Assembly: GCA_019915015.1 (NCBI GenBank)
Contig: JAHBBC010000032.1
Span: forward strand, 62,001-126,000
Direction of reading: 5' to 3'
From: Auriscalpium vulgare
Taxonomy: Eukaryota > Basidiomycota > Agaricomycetes > Russulales > Auriscalpiaceae
Length of the DNA: 64,000 nt
The notes under the pieces were generated by a model. The model did not search any database. It was not told the DNA's origin and saw only the letters and a program-made list of their open reading frames with translations. Position numbers and translations under genes: made by a program. Shown piece by piece: positions 1 to 12,276 of this stretch; position 1 is the stretch's first letter; every line of letters begins with the position of its first letter.

Positions 1-3000
1 GCGCATTGGACGCTCGCGGAGATCACGGCGCACCTGCGCGGTGTGTATGTCGGGCGCATCGCGTACGAGTACATGCACGCGCCGGAGCGCACGGAACGCG
101 TCTGGTTCTCGAAGATGCTGGAGGCGCGCCGGGACGAGGTGGATACAGAGGAGAGGAAACGGAGGGCGATGCGGATATACGAGCTGCTGGTGAAGAGCGA
201 GACGCTCGACCAGTTCCTGCAAGCCAAGTTTCCTAATTTGAAGAGGTATGGGCTCGAGGGAGGCGAGTCGATGATCACCGCATTGGATGCCCTCTTCGCA
301 GTCTCCGCGCAAGGTGCGCAGCTGGTTCTCCCAACATGACAATAGGCTGATAGATGTACAGCGGGAGTGCAGCACATCTCCCTGGGCATGCCGCACCGGG
401 GGCGCCTCAACCTCCTCACCACCCTCCTCGCCTTCCCGCCTGCCGCGCTCTTCCACAAGATCAAAGGCAACTCGGAGCTCCCGCCGCCCTTCTCGCTCTC
501 CGCGTCCGGCGACGTCCTGAGCCATCTCACCGCGTCGCCGACACTCGCGTACGAGCACGCACTGAAGGTCTCGCTACTCCCGAACCCGTCGCACCTCGAG
601 GCGGTGAACCCCGTCGCGCTCGGGAAGACGCGCGCGAAGCAGTACTCGTTGCTGAAGACGTCGCCGGCGGACTGCAGGCTGGGCGATCGCGCGATGTGTG
701 TGCAGATGCATGGCGACGCGAGCTTTGCGGGACAGGGCGTCGTGATGGAGGGGCTTGGCTTGAGTACGTGCAGTTCAGGCTACTTCGGATCTTGGCTGAG
801 CGCTGAGCGCTGGTGCAGGTAACTTGCCTCACTTCACGAGTGGCGGGAGCGTGCATATCGTTGTCAAGTGAGTGTATGCTTCTCTTTGGCCACCAGCTCA
901 TGAGCTTACAATCATCCTGCAGCAACAAGTACGCTACGTTCTAACGGGAGCACACATACCTCTGACGTCCGTCCGTCAAAGCATCGGCTACACGACACCT
1001 GCATCAAGCGCGCGATCATCGCTGTACTGCTCGGACATCGGAAAAATGATCAACGCGCCAGTACTCCACGTCAATGGCGACTATCCAGAAGGTATAATAG
1101 GGATGTTTCGATATCATCATTCAATCTGACACCTGTCTGCCCTTGCAGATGTCGCCCGCGCTGTGGAGATCGCCTTCAAGTATCGACAGCACTTCCGCAA
1201 GGTCCGTTGCTTTCTATGCCATCACGCAATCACTCATGCATTTGACATGCAGGACATCATAGTCGACCTTCTCGTGTACCGCCGCTGGTGCGTGTGATAA
1301 TTGTCAGTCTGTGACGACATGAGGTGACGGAGTTGGGATGGTAGGGGCCATAATGAGCTGGACGAGCCGGCGTTCACTCAACCGCTGATGTACCAAAAGA
1401 TCCGCTCAAGGAAATCTGTGCCGACCCTGTACGAAGAGAAGCTCATTGTGCGTCCTCTAACCCTCATTATCTCACACTAACCCCAATTGCATTTACGCCC
1501 CTCAGTCCAACGGGATTCTGACCTCTGCTACAGCCGAATCCACTCGCTCTGCCCACAAGGCGCACCTCGAGTCCGAGCTTGCGCGCGCGCCTACCTATGA
1601 GCCACCGGTGCGTGGCTTCGAGGGCCAGTGGGCAGGCATCGTGTGGCCCGCGAGCGAGGATGCGGTGCGCGCGCCGACTACGGGTGTGGAACGAGCGGTG
1701 CTGCAGGACATAGGGCGCGCAAGCGTGACTGTGCCCAAGGATTTCGTGCGTGGGTTTCCTTCTAACAGACAGTTGGTGTGTTGATGCAGTACTCTGAGCA
1801 GGAGATACACTCAAGGCTGCAGAGGCATGTGAAGCATCGACTACAGGCTATTGAAAAAGGCGCGGGGCTGGACTGGGCCACTGCCGAGGTGCGCCACGTT
1901 CTTCACACAAGGTGGCGACGCTCAACATTTGTATGGCGTAGGCGATGGCATTTGGGTCGCTCTTGCTTGAAGGTTGCGACATACGCATATCAGGTCAGGA
2001 TGTTGGCCGTGGGACGTTCAGCCAACGGTACGTAGCGTCATACTCGTTGGTTCAGTTATGCTAATAGCGCACTGGGAGACAGACACGCAATGTTTGTCGA
2101 TCAGAAGACCGAGTCAGTAATCGTCCCGCTAAATGCAGAATTGAAAGACGCAGGCACAGCTACCGGCCGATTGGAACTGGCGAACAGTGCGTGTCAATGT
2201 CGTTCTCTGTGCTGCTTTGAGGCTGATCAGTGGAGGACAGGCTCGCTCAGCGAAATGGCTGTACTTGGCGTAAGATATCCGGTTCCTGACCGACGATATT
2301 CTGAGCTCTGACTTTGACTCCTTGTGTGCGTTCATCTACAGTTTGAATATGGCGTGAGCTGGGAGCGTCCCAATATCCTCCCGATTTGGGAGGCGCAGGT
2401 AGCACCCGCCCGTTTTCTTTTATAATGGCATCCGCTGACCGGAGCGGAACAGTTTGGCGACTTTTTCAATGGTGCTCAGGTGCGCTTGATTGCATCTTAT
2501 GCGTGGAATGTACTAACCAAGTGCTAGGTCATCATTGACACGTTCATCTCGTCGGCCGAGAGTAAGCCAACCTGTTCCCTTGGGCATCCCGGGAGACGAG
2601 GTGAGATGTACTGATCACTTTTGTATGTGTCTGCAGCGAAGTGGTTGAAGCAGAGTGGTATCGTCCTGCTCCTGCCTCACGGCCTTGATGGTGCAGGGCC
2701 TGAACATTCGTCATCGCGTATCGAGCGCATGCTGCAGGTGAGCCGACGAACCTCTTACTGAAGGAGCCTCCTGCTAACCTTGTCTAGCTCACAAATGACC
2801 CCCTGGTCCCGACCGACGGTAACGTGAACATGCACGTCGTCTTCCCCACGACACCAGCGCAGTACTTCCATCTTCTGCGCCGGCAAATCAAGCGGAATTA
2901 CCGCAAGCCACTGATAGTCGCTGGGCCGAAGGGCTTGCTACGTCTCCCGGTGCGTTCCCATCTTGCCACACTTTTCAAGACGTCACTAACGCTTGCAAAA

Positions 3001-3473
3001 ACGTGCAGGCGGCATCCTCTTCCCTCTCCGACCTCGAGGGTTCCACGCTCTTCCAGCCCGTCCTCGCGGACCCCCTTCCGTCCACATCCACTGCAACCCG
3101 CGTCATACTCGTCTCGGGAAAACTTTACTACGACCTCGTCACCGAACGCGCTGCGCAGGGCCTCGCCGATCGCGTCGCGCTCGTGCGCATCGAGGAGCTC
3201 GCGCCGTTCCCCTTCCACGCGCTGCTCTCCGTGCTGCGGTCATACAGCGGCGCGACTGAGGTCGTGTGGGTGCAGGAGGAGCCGAGAAATCAGGGCGCGT
3301 ATGGGCACGTTGCCCCGCGGATCGGGTGGGTGCTGCGCGAGCTGGAGGCGAGCTCGGGGAGGAATATTCCGCTGAGGTATTGCGGAAGAGCAGAGGATGC
3401 GGTGCCTGCGCCCGGGACCGGGAGGGTTTATAAGGACCAGCAGGAGAGGGTAGTGAAGGGCGCGTTTGAGTGA
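1..3473 (+). CDS. 2-oxoadipate dehydrogenase E1 component, DHTKD1-like (5' end missing)
   Basis: This is a mitochondrial thiamine-diphosphate enzyme of the 2-oxoglutarate dehydrogenase E1 family. The DHTKD1 branch decarboxylates 2-oxoadipate in lysine and tryptophan breakdown. The frame is already open at base 1 ([12 protein letters not shown]), so the N-terminus lies upstream. After an intron at about 315-370 comes [18 protein letters not shown], then [20 protein letters not shown], the cofactor-site segment [11 protein letters not shown] (about 710-745), [22 protein letters not shown] (about 1020-1090) and [18 protein letters not shown] spanning an intron near 2030. The C-terminal E1 domain ends [18 protein letters not shown] at 3471-3473. 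The [17 protein letters not shown] form and the short proline-rich segment after the GRLNLL motif fit DHTKD1 better than classical OGDH. There are about ten short introns and no break was seen, so it is probably functional. Confidence 0.9.
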
Positions 3474-3616
3474 GCGAAATGAGGAGTTGAATTGAATAGT
3501 GGAAGTTTGGCTGAGCGGGGCGGCGGCCCGGGCGCTTACAGGGCGGCACCGCAACTTGACTTTTCCTCAACGCGCGAGCTGCAAGCTGCTGCAAGCCCCG
3601 ACCAGTATATTGCCGG

Positions 3617-3670
3617 ACATCAAGAACACACTCGTCTAGGCTTACATCAAGAACACACTCGTCTAGGCTT
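3617..3670 (+). repeat. 27-bp perfect direct tandem duplication
   Basis: The unit starting acatcaagaacacactcgtc occurs twice back to back, at 3617-3643 and 3644-3670, about 140 bp after the DHTKD1 stop codon. It is probably in the 3' untranslated or intergenic region and looks like a simple slippage or repair duplication. Confidence 0.9.
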
Positions 3671-4474
3671 GAACAACTAGTAAGCATGGTCATTGTCCGA
3701 AACGTTCACGACTCTGTTCCGGTTGTGGCCGCTGCCAGGGTGCGCCAGTAATTGAAGTGCCAATGGCGGTCGTCCGCCTCAATGCATGACGTATACGTAT
3801 CCTTGCTTCCAGTCGTCCGGGTCGCCTCTTAGCGCGATTCTGCAGATGTTGCAGGGCGGGTGGAGCGGAGCGCCGAGTAACCCGGTCGCCCATCTGCGGC
3901 ACAAGTCGTGGCTGATGAGTTGGGAAGGTACCCGGCAGCTCTGATTTCTCAGTCTGCAGAGGTCTGCAGTCAGTGGTTTGTCTAGCATGCCCTTGCCTCC
4001 CCGCATTAGCCGGGCGTGCGATCAACAAAGCACCGCGGAGCCCCTGGAGTCGAAGCGGCCCCTCGGAGAAGTTACAGAGAAGCGACTGCCTGCTACGTAT
4101 GCGCAGCCGCAGGCCGCATATCCGGCTTCTGCTACTTACACCCACCGTCCTCCAAGCACATTCAATTCAATTAACGCACCACGCGGAAAACTCCCACCGC
4201 CGGGTCACCATGCGGGACGACCCGCACGAATGACGGACATCGGCGTCGAGACCACAGGTGAAATATCGTAACACGAGACGAGGCTGCGGCATGCGTCGTG
4301 CTATAAAGGTGCGCATCCACCAACAGGGACATCCAACAAACAGTCTCATCTCCGTGTACTCGTTTCCAGTCCCAGGATCTCGTCCACAAGATCTGCACCC
4401 AACCCCTTCACTTTGTTTCGCCCCGCCTTTAAAAACAGCACATACCTCCGTCTCCTCTCCATACCCCAGCCACG
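3671..4474. other. intergenic region with inositol oxygenase promoter
   Basis: I found no convincing gene here; the short frames on both strands resemble no family I know. A TATAAA hexamer lies at 4302-4307, 168 bp before the inositol oxygenase start. A second A/T-rich element (tttaaaaaca) sits near 4425, with C/T-rich sequence up to the start codon, which is typical of a fungal promoter and leader. Confidence 0.5.
4302..4307 (+). promoter_or_regulatory. TATA box candidate for inositol oxygenase gene
   Basis: The sequence gctataaagg matches the TATA consensus and lies 168 bp upstream of the ATG at 4475. The position is plausible but untested. Confidence 0.45.
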
Positions 4475-5734
4475 ATGCCTGCCGCCCACCCACCCACGAT
4501 GCCCGCCGCCCACCCCGCTCTCGACGGCCGCGAGCTCGACGCCATCTCCGACGCTGTCGACGATGGTACGTGCCTTTCGCACGATGATGCTCGCCTGTGG
4601 CTCACCCGCATCTCCACAGTGAACGTCGCCAAGCTGCAGCTGCAGTGGGACGGCGAGTCCGCGTTTGACGCGGCGAAGGACAAGACGCAGTTCCGCCAGT
4701 ACGAGGAGGCCTGCGACCGCGTCAAAAACTTCTATAAGGAGCAGCACGGTACGCGGCTATATTTTAGCTCAGCGGCTGCGCGCCTTCTTACGCGTGGCGG
4801 TGCAGAGAAACAGACCGTCGCGTACAATATCCAGGCGCGCGTCAACTTCAAAAGCACAGTCCGCGCCCGCATGGGGGTCTGGGAGGCCATCGAGATGCTC
4901 AACACCCTCATCGACGAGTCCGACCCCGACGTACGTGCCGCCCGCGCCTTATTTCCACATGCGTTAGCTCACACGCGTCCCACATGCAGACCGACCTGTC
5001 GCAGATTGACCACCTCCTTCAGACGGCGGAGGCTATTCGCCGTGACGGCAAGCCCGAGTGGATGCAGGTCACAGGGCTCGTGCACGACCTGGGCAAGCTG
5101 CTCTTCCTGTTTGGCTCCCAAGGCCAGTGGGACGTCGTCGGCGTAAGTGCTTCAGCGCTGCCCCCATCAGTGCCTCGACGTGCTCACCAACGTTATACAG
5201 GACACCTTCGTCGTGGGATGCAAGTTCTCCGAGGCGAACATCTACCCCGACACGTTCGCGGGCAACCCCGACGCGCAGGACGCAGTCTACAGCACCGAGC
5301 ACGGCATCTACAAGCCCCACTGCGGGCTCGACAACGTCATGATTTCCTGGGGGCATGACGAGGTGAGCACCTGCTCTTGTATGTGGAGGCGCTTTGACGC
5401 TGACGCCGCGCGCAGTATCTCTACAAGGTCCTCAAAGATCAGAGCAGCCTCCCAGAGGAGGCGCTCGCCATGATCCGCTACCATAGCTTCTACCCGTAAG
5501 CAGAGCCCCCATCTCTCGTGGCAGCGCGGTGCTGACCCGGATCACAGGTGGCACCGTGAAGGCGCCTACTCGCACCTCATGAACGAAAAGGACGAAAAGG
5601 CACTGGCCGCGGTCCGCGTATTCAACCCATACGACCTGTATAGCAAAAGCAACGAGCCCATCGACGTCGAAAAGCTCCGCCCGTACTACCAAGGGCTCAT
5701 CGCCAAGTTCTTCCCAGAGACTTTGAACTGGTAA
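4475..5734 (+). CDS. myo-inositol oxygenase (MIOX)
   Basis: This cytosolic di-iron oxygenase cleaves the myo-inositol ring with O2 to give D-glucuronate, the first step of inositol catabolism. Family hallmarks appear in order across short introns: [60 protein letters not shown] followed by [15 protein letters not shown], which contains the metal-binding His-Asp pair; [38 protein letters not shown]; and the C-terminus [12 protein letters not shown]. The first intron is 4566-4619. The start at 4475 was chosen as the first ATG after the C-rich leader. A second in-frame ATG at 4499 gives a repeated MPAAHP peptide, so either could be used. All iron-ligand motifs look intact. Confidence 0.95.
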
Positions 5735-7234
5735 ACCATCGAGCCACCCCGTCACCGTATTGCACCCTCCATTATCGTTGCTCTCCATTTAGATCTTCTC
5801 TGTCATTTATCATCTACATATTCCTGCTCTCGTCGGCTGCTTTCCTGTATCATTGCCCCTGCGACCCAGCCATAAGTGACCTCGATCGCCTTCTGTCCAA
5901 ATCTCCTTTGTATTTTACCACAGAAACCATTCCCAGCCGCATCCTCGTTGACTGCAAGTAGCATTAGCTGTGTTGCTGTCAGATACATACTCAATTGATA
6001 ACTCTTTCGAATTTACCAACGCGAGATACTTGATGCGTTCCTTTGGGAGCAGTTGCTTAAATGGCGTGAGGCTCAATGCAGGATGGCGATGCTGCTCAAA
6101 CGTTATGCTGCTCCCACAGTATCCTACGCGGGTGAGGTAACCCCAATCTTCATATGTTCCAGCTTCACGACGGGCCAGGCACCTTCCCAAGCGCCTTCCA
6201 TCTGCGCTGGACGAATACCGAGGAGATGCCCAAACGCTCCTTCAACGCGAACGGTTAGAAGTGGGACCACGATGACCGTGGAAGCCGTGATCAGTACTAT
6301 GCACTTACTCCATGCAGGAGACTCGCTCCTCGGCCATGCCTGCGTAGCGGGGAGGCACATATTTGCGACACACTGTAGCGTGTGTCATCCATTTTATCCG
6401 CGAGGACTCGTTCTGGATCTTACAGCCGCATGGCGCTGCAGCTGGCTGCCGCCCTTTGGCCCGCTTGATGTCCACGTTACCAGGCTGCGAATTCCAATAA
6501 GCTGCATACCTGGCCGATCAAGTTATAACCGCCGACGCGAGATGCCAGTGCGTGCGGGCATGCCCTGGCGCCCTGGCCAGATGATCGATGACGGAGGACA
6601 GTCGAAAGTTGAAACAGGTCGAGACTCCCGGCGGCACAGTGCGCGCCACATCACCACCCCCGCCTATCTGTTGAGGTCAGATCTATGGCTGTTGCGCTGC
6701 CAGTGGAGCTGAGGGCGATCTGTAACACAGCGTGTGCTCTGGAACAACTCACCGACAACTTTGACGATCCAGGCAATTTAATGCGTTTAGCCCTGGACGC
6801 GTGAACGGTGTACTGCCGGCGCGGATGCAGCTACGTTGCCAGGCACTTAACTGTGACGGCCCCTGCGTCGCAGAGAGTGTGAAACTGTACCGCACACAAT
6901 GACATTGCTGTAGAGCGTACGGGTGTGTAGCTAGATCATCTGTGGCGTAAGTGCGTGCACGGCCCATTCATCAGGCGTTGCCAACCTCGTGGCTGTGGTC
7001 AGTGCACGTTTGTCTATGCGGATACAGAGCAGCACTGTTGACGCAAGCAGTAAAGAGCAGAGGACGCACTTACGATAATGATAGTTCGCAGCTCACGCCG
7101 TCAAGCCAGACATGGTTGTCATACAAAACATGCATCATACTAGGGATTGCGACAGGAAACAGTGAGAGAGTAGACAGAGCATGCGTGTACGACCATATCC
7201 GACAAGACCCGCACGCCAAAGCAGAACACCGTGA
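5735..7234. other. 1.5-kb intergenic region, no recognisable gene
   Basis: This interval contains the 3' flanks of the convergent inositol oxygenase and eS6 genes. A 219-codon frame (about 6053-6712, +) and shorter minus-strand frames exist. None shows a known motif, a sensible composition or a splice pattern, and I treat them as chance frames. Confidence 0.5.
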
Positions 7235-8168
7235 TTACGCGGTCCTACAATGGCATTAGACCCAGGCGAGAAACAAACTGAAGTTGCAACGTACTTCTTG
7301 TGCGACGCCTTGATCGCGGCGACCTTCTCCTTCTTCTCCGCAATCCGTTTTGCGATGAGAGCATCGTACTCGGTCTTCTGCTCCCGTTGGTGTTCGATCC
7401 GGCGAACCTTGAGGGCATGAAGGTGGCGGCGGCGCTGGAGACGGACGGGCGTGACGAGACGCTGAATTTTGGGACTGCGAGGCGCGCACGTTAGCCACAC
7501 GAACGCACCAAGCACACGAGACAAGGAACACTCACGCCTTGAAATAAGGCTTGGCACCCTCCTTCTTTTGGCTCGTCACCTCGCGCCGCACAACGTACTT
7601 CCGCACATCGTCCTCCTTGCTCAAGTTGAAGAACTTGCGGATCTTCGTCGCGCGCTTCGGCCCAAGGCGCTTGGGGAGGACGTTGTCCGTGAGCCCAGGG
7701 AGCTCGCTCTCGCCCTGCTTCACGATGACGAGCGAGAGCACGGCAATATCGGGCCCGACGATGCAGCCGCGCACGGACTTGCGACGACGCTCGCCCGTGC
7801 GGCGCGTGCGGTAGCAGGAGTGCCCGTCGGATAGAAGGAGGCGGACACGATACGGCACAAGCACACCCTGCTTCATGGGGAAGCCCTGCTTGTCATTTCC
7901 GCCGGTGATGCGGAAGATGTAGCCCTTGAACTCGTCGCCTATCGAGTCGCCGGGAACCTCCTGCGCGATTTTCTTGTCATAGAAGACACGGCTGTGATGG
8001 GTTGTGAGCGGTATGTTTGGCAAAAGCGCAGGGCACGCACTATTTCTTCTCTTCGTCGAAGTCAAGGGTCTTTTGTTCCCCAGTGGCGGGGTCTGTTTCA
8101 AGTTCCAGTCAGCAGCGATCGAGCATGGTGTCGATCCATGGTCACATACTTGCAATGTTGAGCTTCAT
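7235..8168 (-). CDS. rps6: 40S ribosomal protein S6 (eS6)
   Basis: This is a structural protein of the small ribosomal subunit. Reading the minus strand, exon 1 gives MKLNIA, then [18 protein letters not shown], then [40 protein letters not shown] and the basic S6 core ([20 protein letters not shown]). A later exon carries [30 protein letters not shown] infer a last intron at 7245-7294 (gtacgt...ttgtag), giving the tail KASHKKTA-stop; this junction is the least certain. An intron of 50 nt (8170-8219, gtacgt...ttgcag) probably lies in the 5' leader, ending one base before the ATG. It is divergent from the uS15 gene. Confidence 0.95.
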
Positions 8169-8523
8169 GCTGCAAGGACGACGTCAGCAGAGATTGGAGA
8201 ACTTGACAGCGCTACGTACTTTGCTGGAGGAGGAGGACCTTGACACCGTCGGCGATCACGACGTCGAGGGGACTTGCTCTTGACCTAGGCGGATGCGGCT
8301 GGGGTTGGAGGCAGCGAGCTCGAGGCGTGCACGGTGGCTGAGAATAAGGTTTGCAACTGTACAGTTCTTCAGCCACCGCCCAATGCGTCACGCGTGACTA
8401 GCCCTCCCCGCCGTCGACAACGACAAGCCACCGTCAAGACCTCCCAACCCACAAAATCTGTGCGTATCCCGTCGCAGAAGGCGTTTGTGCAGAGTTGGCT
8501 GACTGCTCTCGCTCAGAGTCACC
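8169..8523. promoter_or_regulatory. shared divergent promoter of eS6 and uS15 genes
   Basis: The start codons of two small-subunit ribosomal protein genes face away from each other, 355 bp apart. The interval also holds the putative leader intron of eS6 (8170-8219). Sharing a bidirectional promoter would keep the two subunit proteins co-expressed. That is an inference from layout; no specific factor site was identified. Confidence 0.6.
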
Positions 8524-9089
8524 ATGGGTCGCATGCACGCTCCCGGCAAGGGCATTTGTGAGTAGCGACGCATCTGAAGGACAGGCGTTTTGTCTGAATA
8601 CAGATCCAGCGTCCTCTGCCCTCCCCTACCGCCGCTCTCCCCCTTCCTGGCTCAAGACGACCCCAGATGATGTCGTCGAGCACATCGCCAAGCTTGCTCG
8701 CAAGGGCCTCACGCCTTCGCAGATCGGTGTCACCCTCCGCGACTCGCATGGAATCCCGCAAGTGCGTTTCGTCACGGGTAACAAAATTCTGCGCATCTTG
8801 AAGTCGAACGGTGCGTGCTAGTCGCGTTTGAGTCGCATCCGCGACTCACATCATCTCGTTTCTGCTAGGCCTTGCCCCTTCGATCCCGGAGGACCTCTGG
8901 CATCTGGTCAAGAAGGCTGTCGCCGTGCGCAAGCACCTCGAGACCAACCGGAAAGACAAGGACTCCAAGTTCCGTCTTATCCTCATCGAGTCGCGTATCC
9001 ACCGCCTCGCTCGTTACTACAAGACGAAGCAGCAGATCCCGCCGACGTTCAAGTACGACTCCGCGACTGCCTCCACCCTCATCGCATGA
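8524..9089 (+). CDS. rps13: 40S ribosomal protein S13 (uS15)
   Basis: This is a small ribosomal subunit protein. There are three exons: 8524-8557, 8610-8810 and 8869-9089. They join to 151 residues, the standard eukaryotic length. Recognisable stretches are [60 protein letters not shown] and [20 protein letters not shown]. The second exon was started after tccag at 8609 because this gives the conserved GKGIS junction. The gene appears intact. Confidence 0.97.
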
Positions 9090-9861
9090 GCGTCGGACTT
9101 GTAGTTGTAGAGGGTCGGGGGTGTGAGGACGGGCATTATGGCTCTATGTTTGTCGTGTTGTCTTTCATATGTGACGCAAAATTACGCCGAAGCTGCTATG
9201 CATCCGAGCCTGCCTGCACAGTGCCACTGAGTGCCAGTCGACCCGGTAAAAATTCCACATGTTGGTGACTCTGGGGGTTGGCACTATGGTCTACTACTAC
9301 CACGACTATGAGTATTACTGACAGTTGCATGCGGCACAATCTTTCGCCCATCAATCAAGGCTCACTGGCCACAATGCAGTCAAATATCACTGGGAAACAT
9401 ATGTGAGAAGATGCTCACTGCTTCCATTGACGCAGTTGCCCGCGCTCGAGATGCCGGGCTTCGATGACCGATGCACTTCATATAATAAACAATCCTCTGC
9501 AGGATCGCATTGGCTTCTATTTGCTAGGACAACTTTGTCTTTGGTAGTTCCGCTCATCTTCCGCACAGCCGTGCGGCCGGTTGTTCGGCCACAGCGAGGC
9601 TGATCAAGCGGCCAGTAGCACCGCCCCAGTCTAATCTAGCCGCGCTCCTGCGAACACCCGACTTTCGAGAGCACATGTTGTACAGCCTCCTCCAATTTCC
9701 ACGGTATTCATCGCGGATTTACAGCAATGACCAACTGCGGGAAGCATGGGCACGTACGAAATAGGAGTGGTTCAAGAGCCTGTACCTGATAAATAAGGCC
9801 GGGCAGGCTTGTCCTCTTACCACCACCACCCTTTCCCCGCGCTACCTTCCGCTGTGCAACC
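9090..9861. other. intergenic region upstream of T1
   Basis: No gene seen. It holds the 3' flank of the uS15 gene and the T1 promoter. A TATA-like gataaata lies at 9788-9795, 74 bp before the T1 start. Confidence 0.5.
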
Positions 9862-10943
9862 ATGCATATCAACTATCTCTTCCGGCGCAAGGGCGGCGGC
9901 GCTAAGGGCGGCGGCAGCAGCGGTGGCAAGAGCAGCGGCAGCAGCGGCGGCAAGAGCAGCGGGGGCAGCAGCAGTACTGGTGGGTCTAAGGGCGCTGGCT
10001 CGACATCAGGGACGGGATCCAGCTCATCGAAGTCTGGCTCAAAAGGCGCGGGCTCAAGCGGCGCGAAGGTACCTGTATCAGGCAGCGTCGCCGGCGGGAA
10101 GAGCTCGGCGACGGCATATGGTGCGGGCGGCGGAAAGATTGTGACGATTCCCGCTGGCCAGCCCTTCGCAGGTCGGTCAGCGGGTGGGGGCACACGCCAG
10201 CAGGTGTTTGGAAACAGGTCAGTGCACACACCACTCTGTGTGCTCGTTCACTCACAAGTTTGTTACTTGCAGCTTCTATGGCAGCGGGTACCCTGGCGTC
10301 GCCAGCCGCGGTGTATCCGGCCTCGGCCTTCCATTTTTCTTCTGGCCGGTGGTGTTCACCGGTGGCATAGGCACGGCTGCCTACTTGCACGACTCTGACG
10401 AGGTAACCCCGTTCACTCAAATCCAGCGCTAGCCCTACTCACAGTAGTTCCCTTTCCGTGTAACAGTACGGCCGGCCTGACAACACCAGCCGCCCCGGCG
10501 GACCTCTGGCGCAAGCCCAATTCCAGTCGAACAGCACGTCGTCGACGTTCCACGTGGTCGCAGACAACACCACCATCGCCTCGCTCATCGCGTCCATCAC
10601 CGCGAACTGCTCCGCCGACTTCACCACGGCGAACTCGAGCTGGGCGCCGCTGCCGTTCAACTCCAGCGACACGGACCCGCAGCCCGAGCAAGCCGTGCAA
10701 TTCTACCGCGCGAGCAGCGTGATGCTCTCGCTCGACGGGTACAACGATACCTCTGCGCTAAGCAACGACACGAACGCGGCGCCTGCGTCGCTCCCGAGCG
10801 GCGTTGACATGACGCTCCTTACGTGCTTGAACGATACCATCGGCCAGAGCGTGCCCCTCGTGGATGCGGGCATGCGGCTGGGGGCGAACCAGGCGGGTTC
10901 CACGCTCGCTGTTGCTGCAGTGCTGGCTTACCTCCTGTTCTGA
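9862..10943 (+). CDS. T1: Gly/Ser-rich membrane or GPI-type surface protein, paralogue family member
   Basis: Family not recognised by name. There are three exons (9862-10217, 10273-10402, 10467-10943), 320 residues. Residues about 10-100 are a Gly/Ser/Lys low-complexity stretch. It is followed by the family signature FAGRSAGGGTRQQVFGNR, then YGSGYPG and a hydrophobic segment GLGLPFFFWPVVFTGGIG. Exon 3 is rich in Asn-x-Ser/Thr sequons and holds the family core PEQAVQFYRASSVMLSLDGY and LLTCLNDTIGQSVPLV. It ends in a short hydrophobic tail (STLAVAAVLAYLLF-stop) with no cytoplasmic extension, resembling a GPI-attachment signal or a terminal membrane anchor. No classical signal peptide is visible. 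T1 is the most divergent of the four: it lacks the Cys of Y-G-C-G-Y-P and has the longest Gly/Ser stretch. Confidence 0.8.
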
Positions 10944-11514
10944 ACTGTTTGCCCGCTGCGTTGGGTTTTGACTGATAGCTATCATTATGCAGAAGTATTC
11001 GTATGGTTCGTGTAATCACCTATTATCTTCCACCGTCCAGCCCCGATACCCTACGTTATAATCTTTCGTTTTCATGTCACTCGTTGTACTGCTTTGAATT
11101 TGTTCCAAAACTTCGACTCAAATCGTGCTTACCCTCGGTGACGCCTTCGATCAGTCAGTATGATTGGGAACTTTCCGCTTGGCTGTGCATCCTCCTGACC
11201 CTGTATGTCGTGGAAGCTCCTCCCGCGGGCGCTTCCGACTACGGATATCTGTCGTGCTCAACGGTGCAGTGCACGTCTTTTCTTTCGTAGGTCATCGCTT
11301 AGTCTGACCGCAGTCACCAGGAATAGCTTCACTCCTGCACACCGCTATGGCAACGTTAGGCTCGAGGCTCCCTCAAGGTGCCATGCTCTTCACCGGCTGG
11401 CCCCGCTTCTCTCTTGTTCTCACGGAAACACTGCATCTTGCGCCCTAGGGCGTTTCTTATATTCGGGCGCCCGAGGAACCGTGCCGCGCTTGTCGTCAGC
11501 CACCATGCCTCGGC

Positions 11515-12030
11515 TACTCTCTAGCCTAAATCGTTGTTTTCGAATGGTAGGTCCGAGCCGCGCATGTGGCCCGAGCGTATCACACCGCCTTCCCTCTAGG
11601 ACCTGATCAGCCACCCACATAACCTCCAGCGACAGCAGTGCTGTGCGCTTCCGCGTCACAGCATCTGCACATTCATCTGCCTTCCGCCATTCGGAAACGC
11701 CTCATGACCAGGACCGCGCAACCGAACGTCGCGCGGTCTGCATGTGGGACATACTCCGGCGTATGGTGCTGTACACTTTTGTCACCTTGTCTCGGGGATT
11801 CGAAGCCGAATACAACGGCGCTCCTCGCAGTATTTGGAGCACAATTGGACGTGCGAGTGTCTCCACAACGCCTCTGAACCCACGTGTGTCGATGTCGGTG
11901 GCACGATCAGCGCCTACTATGCGCCATCAAAACGTTTACCTCGCATGGCCCGGGAGGTGGCAGGCCGCAGACATGTGCGGGACGCCGACCATCTCCCCCC
12001 TGCATGTTCTTGTGTAGGCACTGCACAACA
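11515..12030 (+). repeat. duplicated upstream block, copy 1 (pairs with 14400-14890)
   Basis: Both copies share collinear segments, for example catgtggcccgagcgtatca near 11562 and again near 14454. Others are a cgcttccgc/cacagc segment (11647; 14537) and a cgatcagcgcc segment (11904; 14768). The offset stays at about 2.86-2.89 kb, so this is one ancient tandem duplication rather than scattered matches. Confidence 0.75.
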
Positions 12031-12180
12031 CAGGGCCCACCTGGACGTAGAGGTGTATGTTGCCTGCAACAATAGAACAACGAGGTGATCTTCGTTGTTC
12101 ATCAAGGTCCCTGCGGCCACACCACGTTTAGGTATGCAGACACAACGTACAGCCGCCTGGGCCGCTACCGTGGACCTCAC

Positions 12181-12188
12181 ATATAAAA
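12181..12188 (+). promoter_or_regulatory. TATA box candidate of T2
   Basis: The sequence cacatataaaaag lies 96 bp before the T2 ATG. T4 has nearly the same element (cacatataaaac at 17853-17865), which supports a shared core promoter type. Confidence 0.6.
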
Positions 12189-12276
12189 AGCAGGGATTCA
12201 CAACAACAGCCCCGCATCGGTGTTCATCCCCACTCCCTTCCCATTCCTGCAGCTCGTAGCTTCATCCCGTCTGTCC

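Larger units (their letters stand above)
10944..12276. other. T1-T2 intergenic region; carries the first copy of a duplicated block
   Basis: No gene seen. From about 11515 to 12030 the sequence matches, with substitutions and indels, the region upstream of T3 (about 14400-14890). The T2 TATA box is at its end. Confidence 0.6.

Noticed and set aside
6053..6712. 219-codon plus-strand frame between inositol oxygenase and eS6
   Set aside because: No motif, odd composition rich in Arg/Cys/Trp, no splice pattern or promoter; likely chance.
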